The notes: generated from the sequence alone by a model not told the origin. 64,000 nt of DNA from Mycolicibacterium komossense (GCF_025822605.1 NZ_JACKTY010000045.1:1-64000), one strand, 5' to 3'; positions 8,626 to 16,621 are shown, numbered from the stretch's first letter. Numbers and translations are program-made.

Positions 8626-9012
8626 TCAGAGAGATCTGGCTGGGTTGCCCCATTGTCCGTCGCCGTGGTCGCGCGTACGTGTGTCCGCGGTCGGCTCTCC
8701 GCCATCCGGCGCGCAGCCGGCCTGTCTGAGCATCCGACGCAGATCGACGGTCGTCTGCTCGTCGATGTCTTTGCCTCTCGGAGCTTCGATAACCTCTGTT
8801 TCGGGCCCCAATGTCACGGTGAACTTCCCGTTGTGGCCTTCGGTGACGGTCCCGAGGTCTGCGAGCAGAGAGAGAACTTCGCGCCATTCGATATTTCCAC
8901 CCGCCGGATGATGGAAGAGTTTCTCGATCGTCTGGCGATGGTGACTACTCACGTGCACATTCACTGGTCGTGCCTTTCGTTGTTGTTCCACAGGGTGTTT
9001 CGTGTTATGCAT
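8626..9012 (-). CDS. HicA-like small protein without a HicB partner
   Basis: A 128-residue protein whose first 80 residues follow the HicA pattern: HHRQTIEKLFHHPAGGNIEW, a helix (REVLSLLADLG), a glycine turn and a strand (KFTVTLG). In HicA toxins the next segment carries an HRPHP-like motif; here it reads EAPRGKDIDE, so the catalytic histidine region seems to be lost. No HicB antitoxin is adjacent. The start overlaps the ATPase stop by 8 nt (ATGCATAA), so it is co-translated with the pump. I infer a non-toxic regulatory or RNA-binding role. Confidence 0.55.
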   Translation of the reverse strand: MHNTKHPVEQQRKARPVNVHVSSHHRQTIEKLFHHPAGGNIEWREVLSLLADLGTVTEGHNGKFTVTLGPETEVIEAPRGKDIDEQTTVDLRRMLRQAGCAPDGGEPTADTRTRDHGDGQWGNPARSL

Positions 9013-11530
9013 CCGCAGGTGTCAGATCATCTACCGGAGCAGAGGTCGGCTTGGCCTTCTTCGCCGGGTCCAGGATGCGGTAGGCGAGGAGTTTGATGCG
9101 GTCGCTGAGCAGCGCCCACACCAGCGCGTATCCCCAGACAAACGCGGCCCACTTCCAGCCGAGTGGGGCCATGAACAGCCCGTAGACGGCGATCAGGGTG
9201 GCGACGGTCTGGGTGCCGAGGACTGCGAGCAACAGGATGCGGGCGGGCCGAATAGACCAGAACGGGCCCCGGGTGCGGGTCAAGAAGATGGTGAGATGGC
9301 CTGCGACGGAAAGCATTAGGTACATCAGGGTTTGTACGCGGGGATGACCGAGGTCGAACACGCGATCGCCCAGGTAGAACAGGCCGAACGCTGCGATCGG
9401 CCCGATCACGCCCAGCACGGTGGCGATGCCGAGCACCTGCCGCATGTCCCAGGCTTCGGGCTCGTTGCGGTAGTGCACGTTGTCATAGGCGATGGACAGG
9501 ATCGCGCCGTCGTTCAGCAGGGCGAGCATCACGATCATGATCGCGGTCAGCGGGTAGAAGTTGAACACCAAAATGGCGACCGTCATGAAGAGCAGGACCC
9601 GCAGCGTTTCGGCGATGCGGTACATCGCATAGCTGTTCATCCGCTGGAAGATCTTGCGGCTCTGCTTGATCGCTTCGATGATCACCGACAGCCCCGGGGT
9701 CAGCAGCACGATATCGGCGGCCGCCCGGGCAGCGTCGGTGGCCCCGGACACGGCGATGCCGCAATCGGCCTTCTTCAGGGCAGGGGCGTCGTTGACGCCG
9801 TCGCCGGTCATGCCGACGATGTGGCCGCGCTGCTGCAGAACGTCGATGATGTGGTACTTGTGCTCGGGGAACACCTGGGCGAAACCGTCAGCGGTCTCTA
9901 TCGATTCGGCTACCGCCGCCGACTCGCTCTTCGTGGTGTCGCCCAAGCCCGCGGCGTCGAGGATGTGGGTACCCAGACCGATCTTGGCGGCGGTCTCCTT
10001 GGCGATGGCCAACGCATCACCGGTGACCATCTTGACGGTGACGCCCATCGCATGTGCGGTGGCGATAGTCGCGGCCGCATCATCACGCGGTGGGTCGAAC
10101 AGCGGCAGCACACCGGCGAACTGCCAGCCGCCGTCGCCAGTGTCGCCGTCGGCGCGGGCCACGCCCAATGACCGGAAGCCTCGCGCGGCGAAGTCGTTGA
10201 CGGCCTCATCGACGGCCGAGGAAATCTGTGCGGAATTCGCGGCCAGCGCCAGGATGACCTGCGGGGCGCCCTTGGTGACCCGGAACGTCGCCCCGTCGGC
10301 GGCGGTGACGGCAGCCTCGGTGCGCTTGTGCACGGGGTCGAAGGGTTTGAAATGGGTGACGATGTATGGCTTCAAGGCTGTGGCGTCGTCGAGTCCGCCG
10401 AGCACCGCCCGGTCGATCGGGTCGTCGTTGTCGGCGCGGGAAGCCAGGGCGCCGTCGAGGATCACCGTCGCCGGGGCGACGCCGTCCACGGCGAACGGGG
10501 TGCCCAGCGTGAGGGAGTTCTGCGTCAAGGTGCCCGTTTTGTCCGCGCACAGTACATCCACGCCGGCGAGTTCCTCGATGGCCACCAGCCGGCTGACGAT
10601 GGCCTGTTTCTTGGCGAGTAGTCGTGCCCCGACGGCCATCGTCACCGACAGCACTGTCGGCATGGCCACCGGGATGGCCGCGACGGTCAGCACCAGGGCG
10701 AACTGCAGGGTGGTCAGGACCGGGTCGCCGCGCAGGATCGCCGCCACGACGATGAGCGACACCAGTGCGACCGCGAGGATGATCAGGTAGTTGCCGATCT
10801 TGAGCACGGCGCGCTGGAAATGGCTGACCGTGTGTGCGTCCTGGACCAATTCGGCAGTCTTGCCGAAGTAGGTGCCGGTGCCGGTGGCATACACCAGGGC
10901 GCCGATCTCACCCTGCCGGATGATTGACCCGGAGAACACCGCGTCACCGGTGGCGCAGGTGGCGGGCAGCGACTCACCGGTCAACGCCGACTGATCGACC
11001 TCGATCTCATCGCCATCCAGCAGTCGCGCATCGGCGGGAACGATATCGCCCAGCCGCAACCGGATGACGTCACCAGGCACCAATTCGCGCGCCGGTGCAC
11101 TGACCCATGCGCCGTCGCGGACGACGCGCGCGTTGATCGCCAGCTTGGCTTTGAGCGCCTCGATGGCGTTGCCCGCCTGCCGTTCCTCGGTATAACCGAC
11201 CACACCGTTGGCGACCAGCAGCAGCAGGATGATGAAGAAGTCCGGCCAGTGCCCGACCGCCCCCGAAAGAATGACGGCGATCTCGATCATCCACGGGATC
11301 GGACCCCAGAAATAGCCGAGGAACTTCAGCACAGGGTTGGTTTTGTGTTCAGCGATCTCGTTCGGCCCGTAGCGGGCCAACCGCTTCGCCGCCTCGGCCG
11401 TACTCAGCCCATCCGGTGAGTAGCCAAGATCCTTCTGCGCCTTGACTAATGGCATCGACTTGAATCCGGCATCCGGTCCGGTGGCGTCCACAGCGGGCGG
11501 TGGTGCGGTCTTCGGCGTGTCGGTCGTCAT
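9005..11530 (-). CDS. P3A-type plasma-membrane H+-ATPase
   Basis: An 841-residue P-type ATPase. It has the TGES actuator motif (ALTGESLPAT), the phosphorylation motif DKTGTLTQNS, the hinge motif GDGVNDAPALKKAD and the P3A N-terminal signature FWGPIPWMIEIA. The C-terminal half shows several membrane helices, including the NDGAILSIAYD segment typical of proton pumps. It should export protons and build membrane potential. Its start overlaps a leader ORF by 4 nt, and leader element copy A lies 172-275 nt upstream. Downstream genes (HicA-like, nitroreductase) follow in the same operon. Confidence 0.9.
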   Translation of the reverse strand: MTTDTPKTAPPPAVDATGPDAGFKSMPLVKAQKDLGYSPDGLSTAEAAKRLARYGPNEIAEHKTNPVLKFLGYFWGPIPWMIEIAVILSGAVGHWPDFFIILLLLVANGVVGYTEERQAGNAIEALKAKLAINARVVRDGAWVSAPARELVPGDVIRLRLGDIVPADARLLDGDEIEVDQSALTGESLPATCATGDAVFSGSIIRQGEIGALVYATGTGTYFGKTAELVQDAHTVSHFQRAVLKIGNYLIILAVALVSLIVVAAILRGDPVLTTLQFALVLTVAAIPVAMPTVLSVTMAVGARLLAKKQAIVSRLVAIEELAGVDVLCADKTGTLTQNSLTLGTPFAVDGVAPATVILDGALASRADNDDPIDRAVLGGLDDATALKPYIVTHFKPFDPVHKRTEAAVTAADGATFRVTKGAPQVILALAANSAQISSAVDEAVNDFAARGFRSLGVARADGDTGDGGWQFAGVLPLFDPPRDDAAATIATAHAMGVTVKMVTGDALAIAKETAAKIGLGTHILDAAGLGDTTKSESAAVAESIETADGFAQVFPEHKYHIIDVLQQRGHIVGMTGDGVNDAPALKKADCGIAVSGATDAARAAADIVLLTPGLSVIIEAIKQSRKIFQRMNSYAMYRIAETLRVLLFMTVAILVFNFYPLTAIMIVMLALLNDGAILSIAYDNVHYRNEPEAWDMRQVLGIATVLGVIGPIAAFGLFYLGDRVFDLGHPRVQTLMYLMLSVAGHLTIFLTRTRGPFWSIRPARILLLAVLGTQTVATLIAVYGLFMAPLGWKWAAFVWGYALVWALLSDRIKLLAYRILDPAKKAKPTSAPVDDLTPADA

Positions 11531-11679
11531 TGGGTCCGATCCTCAGGCGGCATCCCCGCCGCCGGTGGATGCCGTGGGTGATCCGGATGGTCGTGCCGGA
11601 TGAGGCACATTACGCTGGCGATCGGAAAGTATTGCACCGGAGCCGTTTTCGTCTCCCGGTGTGGGTCTGGGGTCTTCAT
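11527..11679 (-). CDS. Leader ORF 3 of copy A, overlapping the ATPase start
   Basis: A 50-codon frame starting MKTPDPHRETK and ending EDRTQ. Its ATG overlaps the stop of a 9-codon ORF (11676-11705), and its own stop overlaps the ATPase ATG, both as ATGA. It resembles no known protein. The value lies in the coupling geometry, which mirrors the slipin leader. Confidence 0.35.
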   Translation of the reverse strand: MKTPDPHRETKTAPVQYFPIASVMCLIRHDHPDHPRHPPAAGMPPEDRTQ

Positions 11680-11701
11680 GGTGATTCCCGGGGTGCGGTG
11701 C

Positions 11702-11764
11702 TCACCGACGTGTTCGGCACGAGCGACTGCTCTGTGAGAGGCGGCGGCGGACAGCCGTCCTCAT
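11702..11764 (-). CDS. 20-residue leader ORF of copy A (MRTAVRRR...)
   Basis: Exactly 21 codons including stop, beginning in the conserved GGnATGAG segment and ending CGGTGA. The GTG within that end opens the next 9-codon ORF (GTGA overlap). The same length occurs in copies B, C and G. Translation is unproven. Confidence 0.4.
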   Translation of the reverse strand: MRTAVRRRLSQSSRSCRTRR

Positions 11765-11805
11765 TCCGGACTTGTTGAGCTTCCCAACGTTGTCGACGCT
11801 ACACC
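11702..11805 (-). promoter_or_regulatory. Leader element copy A (upstream of the P3A ATPase operon)
   Basis: Read toward the ATPase: GGTGTAGCGT (TANNNT hexamer TAGCGT), 7 nt, hairpin GTTGG/TCAAC, GTCCGGAATGAG, GGCTGTCCGCCGCCG, hairpin GAGC-agtc-GCTC, then ACACGTCGGTGA. Hairpin 1 keeps pairing although its bases differ from the copy C type. It fills most of the 316-nt gap between the ATPase and DUF732 genes; I see nothing else there. Confidence 0.7.
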
Positions 11806-11846
11806 CCTCGGGTGCGTCCGCAACGGTCCAGGAATTTCCGGACATT

Positions 11847-12191
11847 TTACGGGGTCTGCGGGCACAAGTTGTCGATCGCGGTGGTCACCACGCCCTGGGC
11901 CTGAGCTCGAGTGATGCCGTTGGTGCTGGCGGTGGCGGAACCGGCGAACACTTTGTCGGCTGCGGCGACGGGCGACATGTCCGCCGCCAACGCATGACAG
12001 ATCGTCCAGCCCTCGGCGACGAGGCCCTGCGCACTGACCGCGGGACCCATGCCTTGGGTAGTGAGATCGTCCAGATAGGCAACCTCGTTGGGTGCGAAGC
12101 CATCTCCGTTGCTTGCTTGGGCAATGGGTGCGATGCTCAGCGCTACCGCGCTCATCAGCAGGGGGCTGAGCAATTTCGTGGCGAGGTTCAT
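11847..12191 (-). CDS. DUF732 secreted protein
   Basis: A 114-residue protein with a signal peptide (hydrophobic stretch LLSPLLMSAVALSIAPIAQA, likely cut after AQA). The mature part has the DUF732 pattern: an early YLDDL helix, a conserved WTICHAL cysteine, and a final DNLCPQTP cysteine that probably forms a disulfide with it. These small exported proteins are abundant in mycobacteria and have no known function. The start has GGAAGAG upstream. It is followed downstream by leader element copy A. Confidence 0.8.
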   Translation of the reverse strand: MNLATKLLSPLLMSAVALSIAPIAQASNGDGFAPNEVAYLDDLTTQGMGPAVSAQGLVAEGWTICHALAADMSPVAAADKVFAGSATASTNGITRAQAQGVVTTAIDNLCPQTP

Positions 12192-12247
12192 CGTGCTCTT
12201 CCGTCCCGGTCGTTACCTCCGATCATGTCGCCGAGAAGCTGGAGCCG

Positions 12248-12679
12248 CTAGGGCCGATCAGCGACTATTGGCAGGGCTAAAGACCTCACATCGAATGACC
12301 GTCGTGTGGCTGTGCAGTTCATTGCCGTCAGGGCGTCCTCGACAGTGGGATACAGGTCGATGACGTCGCCGATACCCAGCAGCGTGAACAGCCTGCCGAT
12401 CGCGGGAGCTTTCGCGACGACGCCAAACCGGGTCGGTGGAACAATTCCGGCTCGCGCGGTTAGCAGCACCCTCGTGCCGGCAAGGGCCAAGAATTCCACC
12501 GCAGACAGATCGACGATGATCCCGTGCGGTGCCTGTGCTGCCCCCGTGATCGCCACAGTCAACCAAGGCGCGGTCAGCATGTCCACACTTCCTGCGGCTT
12601 CGATCACGACGACCCCGTCGAACCAGCGTTCGGCAACGGTGAAGCTCTCGCAGCCCTCGACGGGCATTGCTGCAGTCAT
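12248..12679 (-). CDS. STAS-domain protein coupled to a DosS-like kinase
   Basis: A 143-residue single STAS domain: strand GVVVIEAAGSVDMLTAPWL, then GIIVDLSAVEFLALAGTRVL, which matches the anti-sigma-factor-antagonist core. The usual phospho-acceptor Ser before the A-G pair is replaced by Leu-Ala (FLALAGT), so phosphorylation-dependent switching may be lost. Its ATG overlaps the kinase stop (ATGA), so it is made together with the kinase. It may relay the kinase state to a sigma-factor pathway. Confidence 0.75.
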   Translation of the reverse strand: MTAAMPVEGCESFTVAERWFDGVVVIEAAGSVDMLTAPWLTVAITGAAQAPHGIIVDLSAVEFLALAGTRVLLTARAGIVPPTRFGVVAKAPAIGRLFTLLGIGDVIDLYPTVEDALTAMNCTATRRSFDVRSLALPIVADRP

Positions 12680-14451
12680 AACAGCGGGGCCGACCAACGC
12701 AGCACGCTGCCGCCGTCCTCAGCATCGGCAAGCGTGAATTCACCGGCGGCTTGCTGCGCACGGTCACCCAGATTGCGCAGGCCGCTACCGGTGATGTCTC
12801 CGGTGAGGCCGTGTCCGTTGTCTACGACCTCGATGCACAGTTCGTCATCGACGGTGACCGTGACTTTCAGTGTGCTTGCGCCGGAATGGCGTACAGCATT
12901 GCTCACCGCTTCGCGCAGGACGGCTTCGGCGTGGTCGGCGAGCGGGGGCTCGATGACCGACAGCGGGCCCACGATTTGGACCGTGGTGCGGATGTCGGGG
13001 CTGGCGAACTGCGCGACCACCTCGTCGAGACGTTGCCGGAGCCGCGTACTACCTGTCGCTCCGCCGTGCAAATCGAATATCGCGGCCCGGATCTCCTGGA
13101 TGACACTGTGAAGATCGTCGATGCTATCCGATAGTCGGTGCTGCACTTCTTGAGTTCGCGCCCGCGGGATCGTCCCTTGCAGCGCCAGCCCGACGGCAAA
13201 GAGCCGCTGGATCACGTGATCGTGTAGATCTCGGGCGATCCGGTCGCGATCGCTGAGAATGTCGAGTTCGCGCATCCGCCGTTGGGAGCTGGCCAGCTGC
13301 CACGCCAGGGCCGCCTGGTCGGTGAAGGCCGCCATCATCTCGAGTTGGGCTTCACCAAACGGTCGGGAACCCTTACGTCGCAGTGCAATCACGACACCGG
13401 CGGCAGTGTCGGTGGTGCATAGCGGAAGGATGAGCGCCGGGCCGGCGTTGTCCACACCGTCGATCGAGGTGTCCATCTTGTCAAGGCGGCGCGGGGTGCG
13501 AGTGGTGAATGCCTGTCCGATCGTAGTATCCGGGATCCGGATGCGCTGAGCTCTTGTCGAGTCATCCTCTGCGCCAGCGACTCCGACGATGAGTAGTTCG
13601 ACTGCCTCCGCGGTGGGCAGGTAACCGTCGAACGGCATGGCAATCAGGATGGTCTCCGCCCCCGTCAGCTTCATCGCTTCTTCGGCGATCACGCGGTACA
13701 CGGTGGCAGGATCGGACCCGGAGAGCAGTTCGGTGCCGATGTCGCGGGTCGCTTCGATCCAGGTCCGACTCGTCTGCGACAGTTCGTAGAGTCGAGCGTT
13801 CTCGATGGCGATGCCTGCGGCCGAGGCGAGTGCCCGCACCAGTGTCTCGTCATCCTCGCTGAAGGGTTGCCCGTTGACTTTCTCAGTGAGATAGATGGTT
13901 CCGTACACTTCGTCGCGGATCAGGACCGGCATGCCGAGGAAGCTGCGCATGGGCGGATGGTTGGGTGGGAACCCGACCGATGCGGGGTGTTGGGAGATAT
14001 TGTTCAGCCGGATCGGGGACGGATCGTCGACGAGCGCCCCGAGTACACCGTGGCCTTCCGGCAAGGGCCCGATCAGAGCGCGCGCGTCTTCATCGATGCC
14101 CTCGTAGATGAACTCGGTGAGCTGATGCCCGTCGCCCCGGACTCCCAGCGCCCCGTATCCGGCGTCCACCAACTTGATGGCCGTGTGCACGATGGCGCGC
14201 AGGGTCGCGTCGAGGTCGAGCCCCGAGGTGACAACCAGCATCGCGTCGATGAGTCCGTTGAGGCGATCACGGCTCGTCGCGATCTGGTCTACCCGGTCCT
14301 GAATCTCGAAGAGCAGCTCAGTGAGACGCAGCGCGGACGCCTCACGGCGAACCGAGGCTCCGTGCCCGTCGTCCTGTACTACGAGGCCGTTGGCTGAATC
14401 GCAAATTGCGTCAAGCTCTCTCATGATTGTCGGTACGTTTGCAGTTTTCAC
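12676..14451 (-). CDS. dosS: DosS/DevS-type heme-GAF sensor histidine kinase
   Basis: A 591-residue kinase matching DosS along its length: two GAF domains (about 70-220 and 230-385) and a DHp/HATPase_c module with H410 in RIARDLHDHVIQRLFA. GAF-A keeps the proximal heme ligand in FPPNHPPMR (H165, equivalent to DosS H149) and the distal-side Tyr in GTIYLTE (Y187). The position equal to DosS E87 is Gly (G103, YGALGV), as in DosT. The C-terminus LRWSAPLL matches DosS. The GTG start overlaps a 14-codon ORF (GTGA); an ATG at 14424 is the alternative. It should sense O2, NO or CO and phosphorylate DosR, which lies 48 kb away. Confidence 0.85.
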   Translation of the reverse strand: MKTANVPTIMRELDAICDSANGLVVQDDGHGASVRREASALRLTELLFEIQDRVDQIATSRDRLNGLIDAMLVVTSGLDLDATLRAIVHTAIKLVDAGYGALGVRGDGHQLTEFIYEGIDEDARALIGPLPEGHGVLGALVDDPSPIRLNNISQHPASVGFPPNHPPMRSFLGMPVLIRDEVYGTIYLTEKVNGQPFSEDDETLVRALASAAGIAIENARLYELSQTSRTWIEATRDIGTELLSGSDPATVYRVIAEEAMKLTGAETILIAMPFDGYLPTAEAVELLIVGVAGAEDDSTRAQRIRIPDTTIGQAFTTRTPRRLDKMDTSIDGVDNAGPALILPLCTTDTAAGVVIALRRKGSRPFGEAQLEMMAAFTDQAALAWQLASSQRRMRELDILSDRDRIARDLHDHVIQRLFAVGLALQGTIPRARTQEVQHRLSDSIDDLHSVIQEIRAAIFDLHGGATGSTRLRQRLDEVVAQFASPDIRTTVQIVGPLSVIEPPLADHAEAVLREAVSNAVRHSGASTLKVTVTVDDELCIEVVDNGHGLTGDITGSGLRNLGDRAQQAAGEFTLADAEDGGSVLRWSAPLL

Positions 14452-14538
14452 CGGCTGTCCGTTCGGGAGTGAGGCCGCTGCCTAGTGGCCATCCGCTGGG
14501 CATTGAATTGCCTCTGGGGACACAGGGGGAGGTGAGGG

Positions 14539-14601
14539 TCACCGGCGTGTTCGGTGCGAGCTCTTGCTCTGCGAGAGGCGGCAGCGGACAGCCACTCTCA
14601 T
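14539..14601 (-). CDS. 20-residue leader ORF of copy B (MRVAVRCR...)
   Basis: It has the same 21-codon length and ATG position as in copies A, C and G, ending RTRR and CGGTGA. The overlapping GTG at 14542 opens a 43-codon ORF that ends at 14411, inside the start of the kinase gene. Translation is unproven. Confidence 0.4.
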   Translation of the reverse strand: MRVAVRCRLSQSKSSHRTRR

Positions 14602-14642
14602 CCCGGACCAGTTGAGTTTCTCAACATCGTTGACGCTACACC
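14539..14642 (-). promoter_or_regulatory. Leader element copy B (upstream of the DosS-like kinase)
   Basis: Toward the kinase: GGTGTAGCGT, 7 nt, hairpin GTTGA/TCAAC, GGTCCGGGATGAG, GGCTGTCCGCTGCCG, hairpin GAGC-aaga-GCTC, ACACGCCGGTGA. The T-A pair in hairpin 1 replaces the C-G pair of other copies, a compensatory change. The element lies about 90 nt before the kinase GTG. Confidence 0.7.
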
Positions 14643-14654
14643 CCAGGGGTCTAT

Positions 14655-15251
14655 TCAGTACATGTCGAAGTGGCCGTCGCCGTCGGAGGTGATCTTGTCG
14701 AGGATGAGCCGGGCCACGCTGTGTCGGTCGGTCCGGTTATTCATGGCCTGGGCGTCGAGTTCCCAGCTGGCTTGTTGCGGACTGTAACCGCGTCCGATGA
14801 GGACCCCGATGGCCTGGTTGATCTCTGAGACGGCCTGCAGTTTGGGGGTGGTGTCGGGCCAGGAGGTGATACCGAGATGCTGATCGAGGGTGAAGTCCGC
14901 CGGCGGTCGCCCGGTGAGCCAGGTCAGATCCGCTGCGAGATCGACAAACGCACCCGGCGCCCCGGCGTAGAAGATGACGGCCACTGAAAGACCGTCGCCG
15001 GCCCCGGCGATGGGCAGCCGCACCCGCAGTGACGTGCGGATGTCACCGTCGACCACACCGGCGGCCAGGGTGCTGATCGTGAAGGGCGGATTGCTTTGCG
15101 GGACAAGCATACTCAAACCAAGGTAGGTCGGGATGGCGGCGGTGGCCTCGAGTGTCAACTGATCCAGGCTGTGGGTGATGTCGGCGCCGGGGTCATCTAA
15201 TGCTGCGGTGAGGATGTTCAGACTGGCGGCCATCGCCGCGGTGATCTTCAC
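14655..15251 (-). CDS. ANTAR-domain regulator with degenerate GAF-like N-terminus
   Basis: A 198-residue protein. The C-terminal 60 residues form an ANTAR RNA-binding domain (INQAIGVLIGRGYSPQQASW plus a helical tail). The N-terminal 130 residues look like a diverged GAF fold. ANTAR proteins bind tandem stem-loops in leader RNAs and act as antiterminators, so this gene is an attractive candidate partner for the nearby hairpin-rich leader elements. It lies upstream of the kinase, separated by copy B. Confidence 0.7.
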   Translation of the reverse strand: MKITAAMAASLNILTAALDDPGADITHSLDQLTLEATAAIPTYLGLSMLVPQSNPPFTISTLAAGVVDGDIRTSLRVRLPIAGAGDGLSVAVIFYAGAPGAFVDLAADLTWLTGRPPADFTLDQHLGITSWPDTTPKLQAVSEINQAIGVLIGRGYSPQQASWELDAQAMNNRTDRHSVARLILDKITSDGDGHFDMY

Positions 15252-15434
15252 GAGTTGAGTGCTCCGCTGGGCGCTCCCGAGCGCCGATCACGCGTGCCGA
15301 AGCCGAACGAGGCGAGTCGCCGCAGACGGTGGAGGGTGCGGGCTATCGGTCAGGACCGGTCCCGAGCTGTGCCTCCGCTGCCAAATCTACGCGTGCGGTG
15401 CCCCACAACCGCAACCCGGCCGGGATAAAGCGGT

Positions 15435-16229
15435 TCAGGTCGGGTTGTGCCGGGCGCGCGCGCGGCGGACCGCCTCGTCGACAATGCGTTGCGCCACGTC
15501 GCCCAGTTTGCGATGCTCAGCCTGGCTGATCGCCCGCAGTTGGGCGAACGCCTCCTCGGCGCTGCGCCCAGTGCGTCCGCGAAGCAGCCCGATCGCTTGA
15601 TCGATTACCGGGCGGGTGGACAGCGCGGTCTGCAACTGGGCAGCCAGGGCTTTTGCCTTGGCGAGAATTTGGGCGTTGTGCACTGCGACCGCTGCCGGTT
15701 TGGCGAACAGTTCCCCGAGTTCAGCGGCGTGCTCGTCGAAGACGTCTTTGTCATGGGCATAGACGTTGATCGCGCCGACTACCTGCCCCGGTAGTAGCAG
15801 CGGCAGCGACAGCGCGCTGTGCACGCCCAATCTGCCCACCCGCGGGCCGAACCGCGGCCACATCTTCTCGCCACCCAGCGACCCGGAACGTACGGTCCGG
15901 CGTTCCAACGCTGCCGTGATGCACGGACCTTCGTTCAGCGTGACGTACTGAATTTCGTCGATTTCGGCGACAAAGGGCGCGCTCGCCGCGAGCGCTTCGA
16001 TCGTGTTGTCCGCCCGGTCAACCTGCAGCAGGGTCACCCCCGCGCCTTCGGCGCCGGGGATCGCATGCACGGCGAAGGCTGCGACTTCGGCCAACAACTC
16101 GGGGAGCCCGCGACTCCCGGACACTAGACCGGCCAATTCCCCCATGGCGGCCTTCAGGTCGGCGGCGTCGGCGCTGGCCCGTTCTGGGGTCAGCGACCCG
16201 GCGGGGATGCTGTCGGTGAACTCCGTCAT
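15435..16229 (-). CDS. GAF-ANTAR domain regulator
   Basis: About 264 residues: a canonical GAF domain (about 35-185, with GAGVTLLQVDR and VGAINVYAHDKDVF) then an ANTAR domain (RPVIDQAIGLLRGRTGRSAEEAF). These proteins sense a ligand and bind stem-loop RNA to prevent termination. The chosen ATG at 16229 has AGGTGG upstream; an ATG at 16250 is possible. The much longer open frame extending upstream to 16490 runs through leader element copy C and is not used. It is divergent from slipin. Confidence 0.8.
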   Translation of the reverse strand: MTEFTDSIPAGSLTPERASADAADLKAAMGELAGLVSGSRGLPELLAEVAAFAVHAIPGAEGAGVTLLQVDRADNTIEALAASAPFVAEIDEIQYVTLNEGPCITAALERRTVRSGSLGGEKMWPRFGPRVGRLGVHSALSLPLLLPGQVVGAINVYAHDKDVFDEHAAELGELFAKPAAVAVHNAQILAKAKALAAQLQTALSTRPVIDQAIGLLRGRTGRSAEEAFAQLRAISQAEHRKLGDVAQRIVDEAVRRARARHNPT

Positions 16230-16396
16230 TCCTATGCCACCTGCGCTCATTTGGTCCACGAAGGACCTGGCATATCCATGCAGCCCACGGCTGCGAGGTG
16301 GATAGCTAGCCTCAGGGTACCGCCGCGAAGGGCTCCCGACGACCGCTGCGCAGCCTGTTTGTCTGGGATTGGGAGCGTGTGCGTAGGTCGCAATCC

Positions 16397-16503
16397 GGTG
16401 TAACGTTGCAGGTGCTGAGAATTTCAGCTGGTTTGGGATGAGTTCGGCTGTCCGCCGCGGAACTCCGGAGCGTTTGCTCCAAGGCCCCACATGCCGGTGA
16501 TCA
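16397..16503 (+). promoter_or_regulatory. Leader element copy C (upstream of slipin)
   Basis: GGTGTAACGT (TAACGT), 7 nt, hairpin GCTGA/TCAGC with loop GAATT, TGGTTTGGGATGAG, CGGCTGTCCGCCG, hairpin GGAGC-gttt-GCTCC, then CACATGCCGGTGATC. Nearly identical to copy G at 27990. It lies 114 nt upstream of the slipin ATG and the whole interval is filled by overlapping short ORFs. Confidence 0.72.
16438..16500 (+). CDS. 20-residue leader ORF of copy C (MSSAVRRG...)
   Basis: 21 codons ending PTCR and CGGTGA. The overlapping GTG opens a 9-codon ORF (16497-16526) that in turn overlaps the next ORF by ATGA. Copy G differs by two nonsynonymous changes. Translation is unproven. Confidence 0.4.
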   Translation: MSSAVRRGTPERLLQGPTCR

Positions 16504-16522
16504 TCTGCACCTCAGGATCGCC

Positions 16523-16621
16523 ATGACTGTTCCTCAGAGTTTCCCCGTTCGATACAGCTCCACTCGATCTGCTTCCGCAGTCACTGGTGGGCACGGCGCG
16601 CCGACGGGTCCCCGGCGATGA
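16523..16621 (+). CDS. Leader ORF 3 of copy C, overlapping the slipin start
   Basis: A 32-codon frame starting MTVPQSFPVRYSS. It begins in the ATGA at the end of the 9-codon ORF and ends in the ATGA of the slipin start, so ribosomes could pass from one frame to the next. It resembles no known protein. Confidence 0.35.
   Translation: MTVPQSFPVRYSSTRSASAVTGGHGAPTGPRR

Noticed and set aside
8626..9012. Active HicA toxin of a toxin-antitoxin pair
   Set aside because: No HicB gene is adjacent and the catalytic histidine region is replaced.
11702..14642. Leader element as a known riboswitch (c-di-AMP, SAM, cobalamin, M-box)
   Set aside because: The conserved cores I know of for these classes were not found in the element; a covariance search would settle it.
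16230..16490. Upstream extension of the GAF-ANTAR frame
   Set aside because: It runs through leader element copy C and lacks coding character; a start with AGGTGG lies at 16229.
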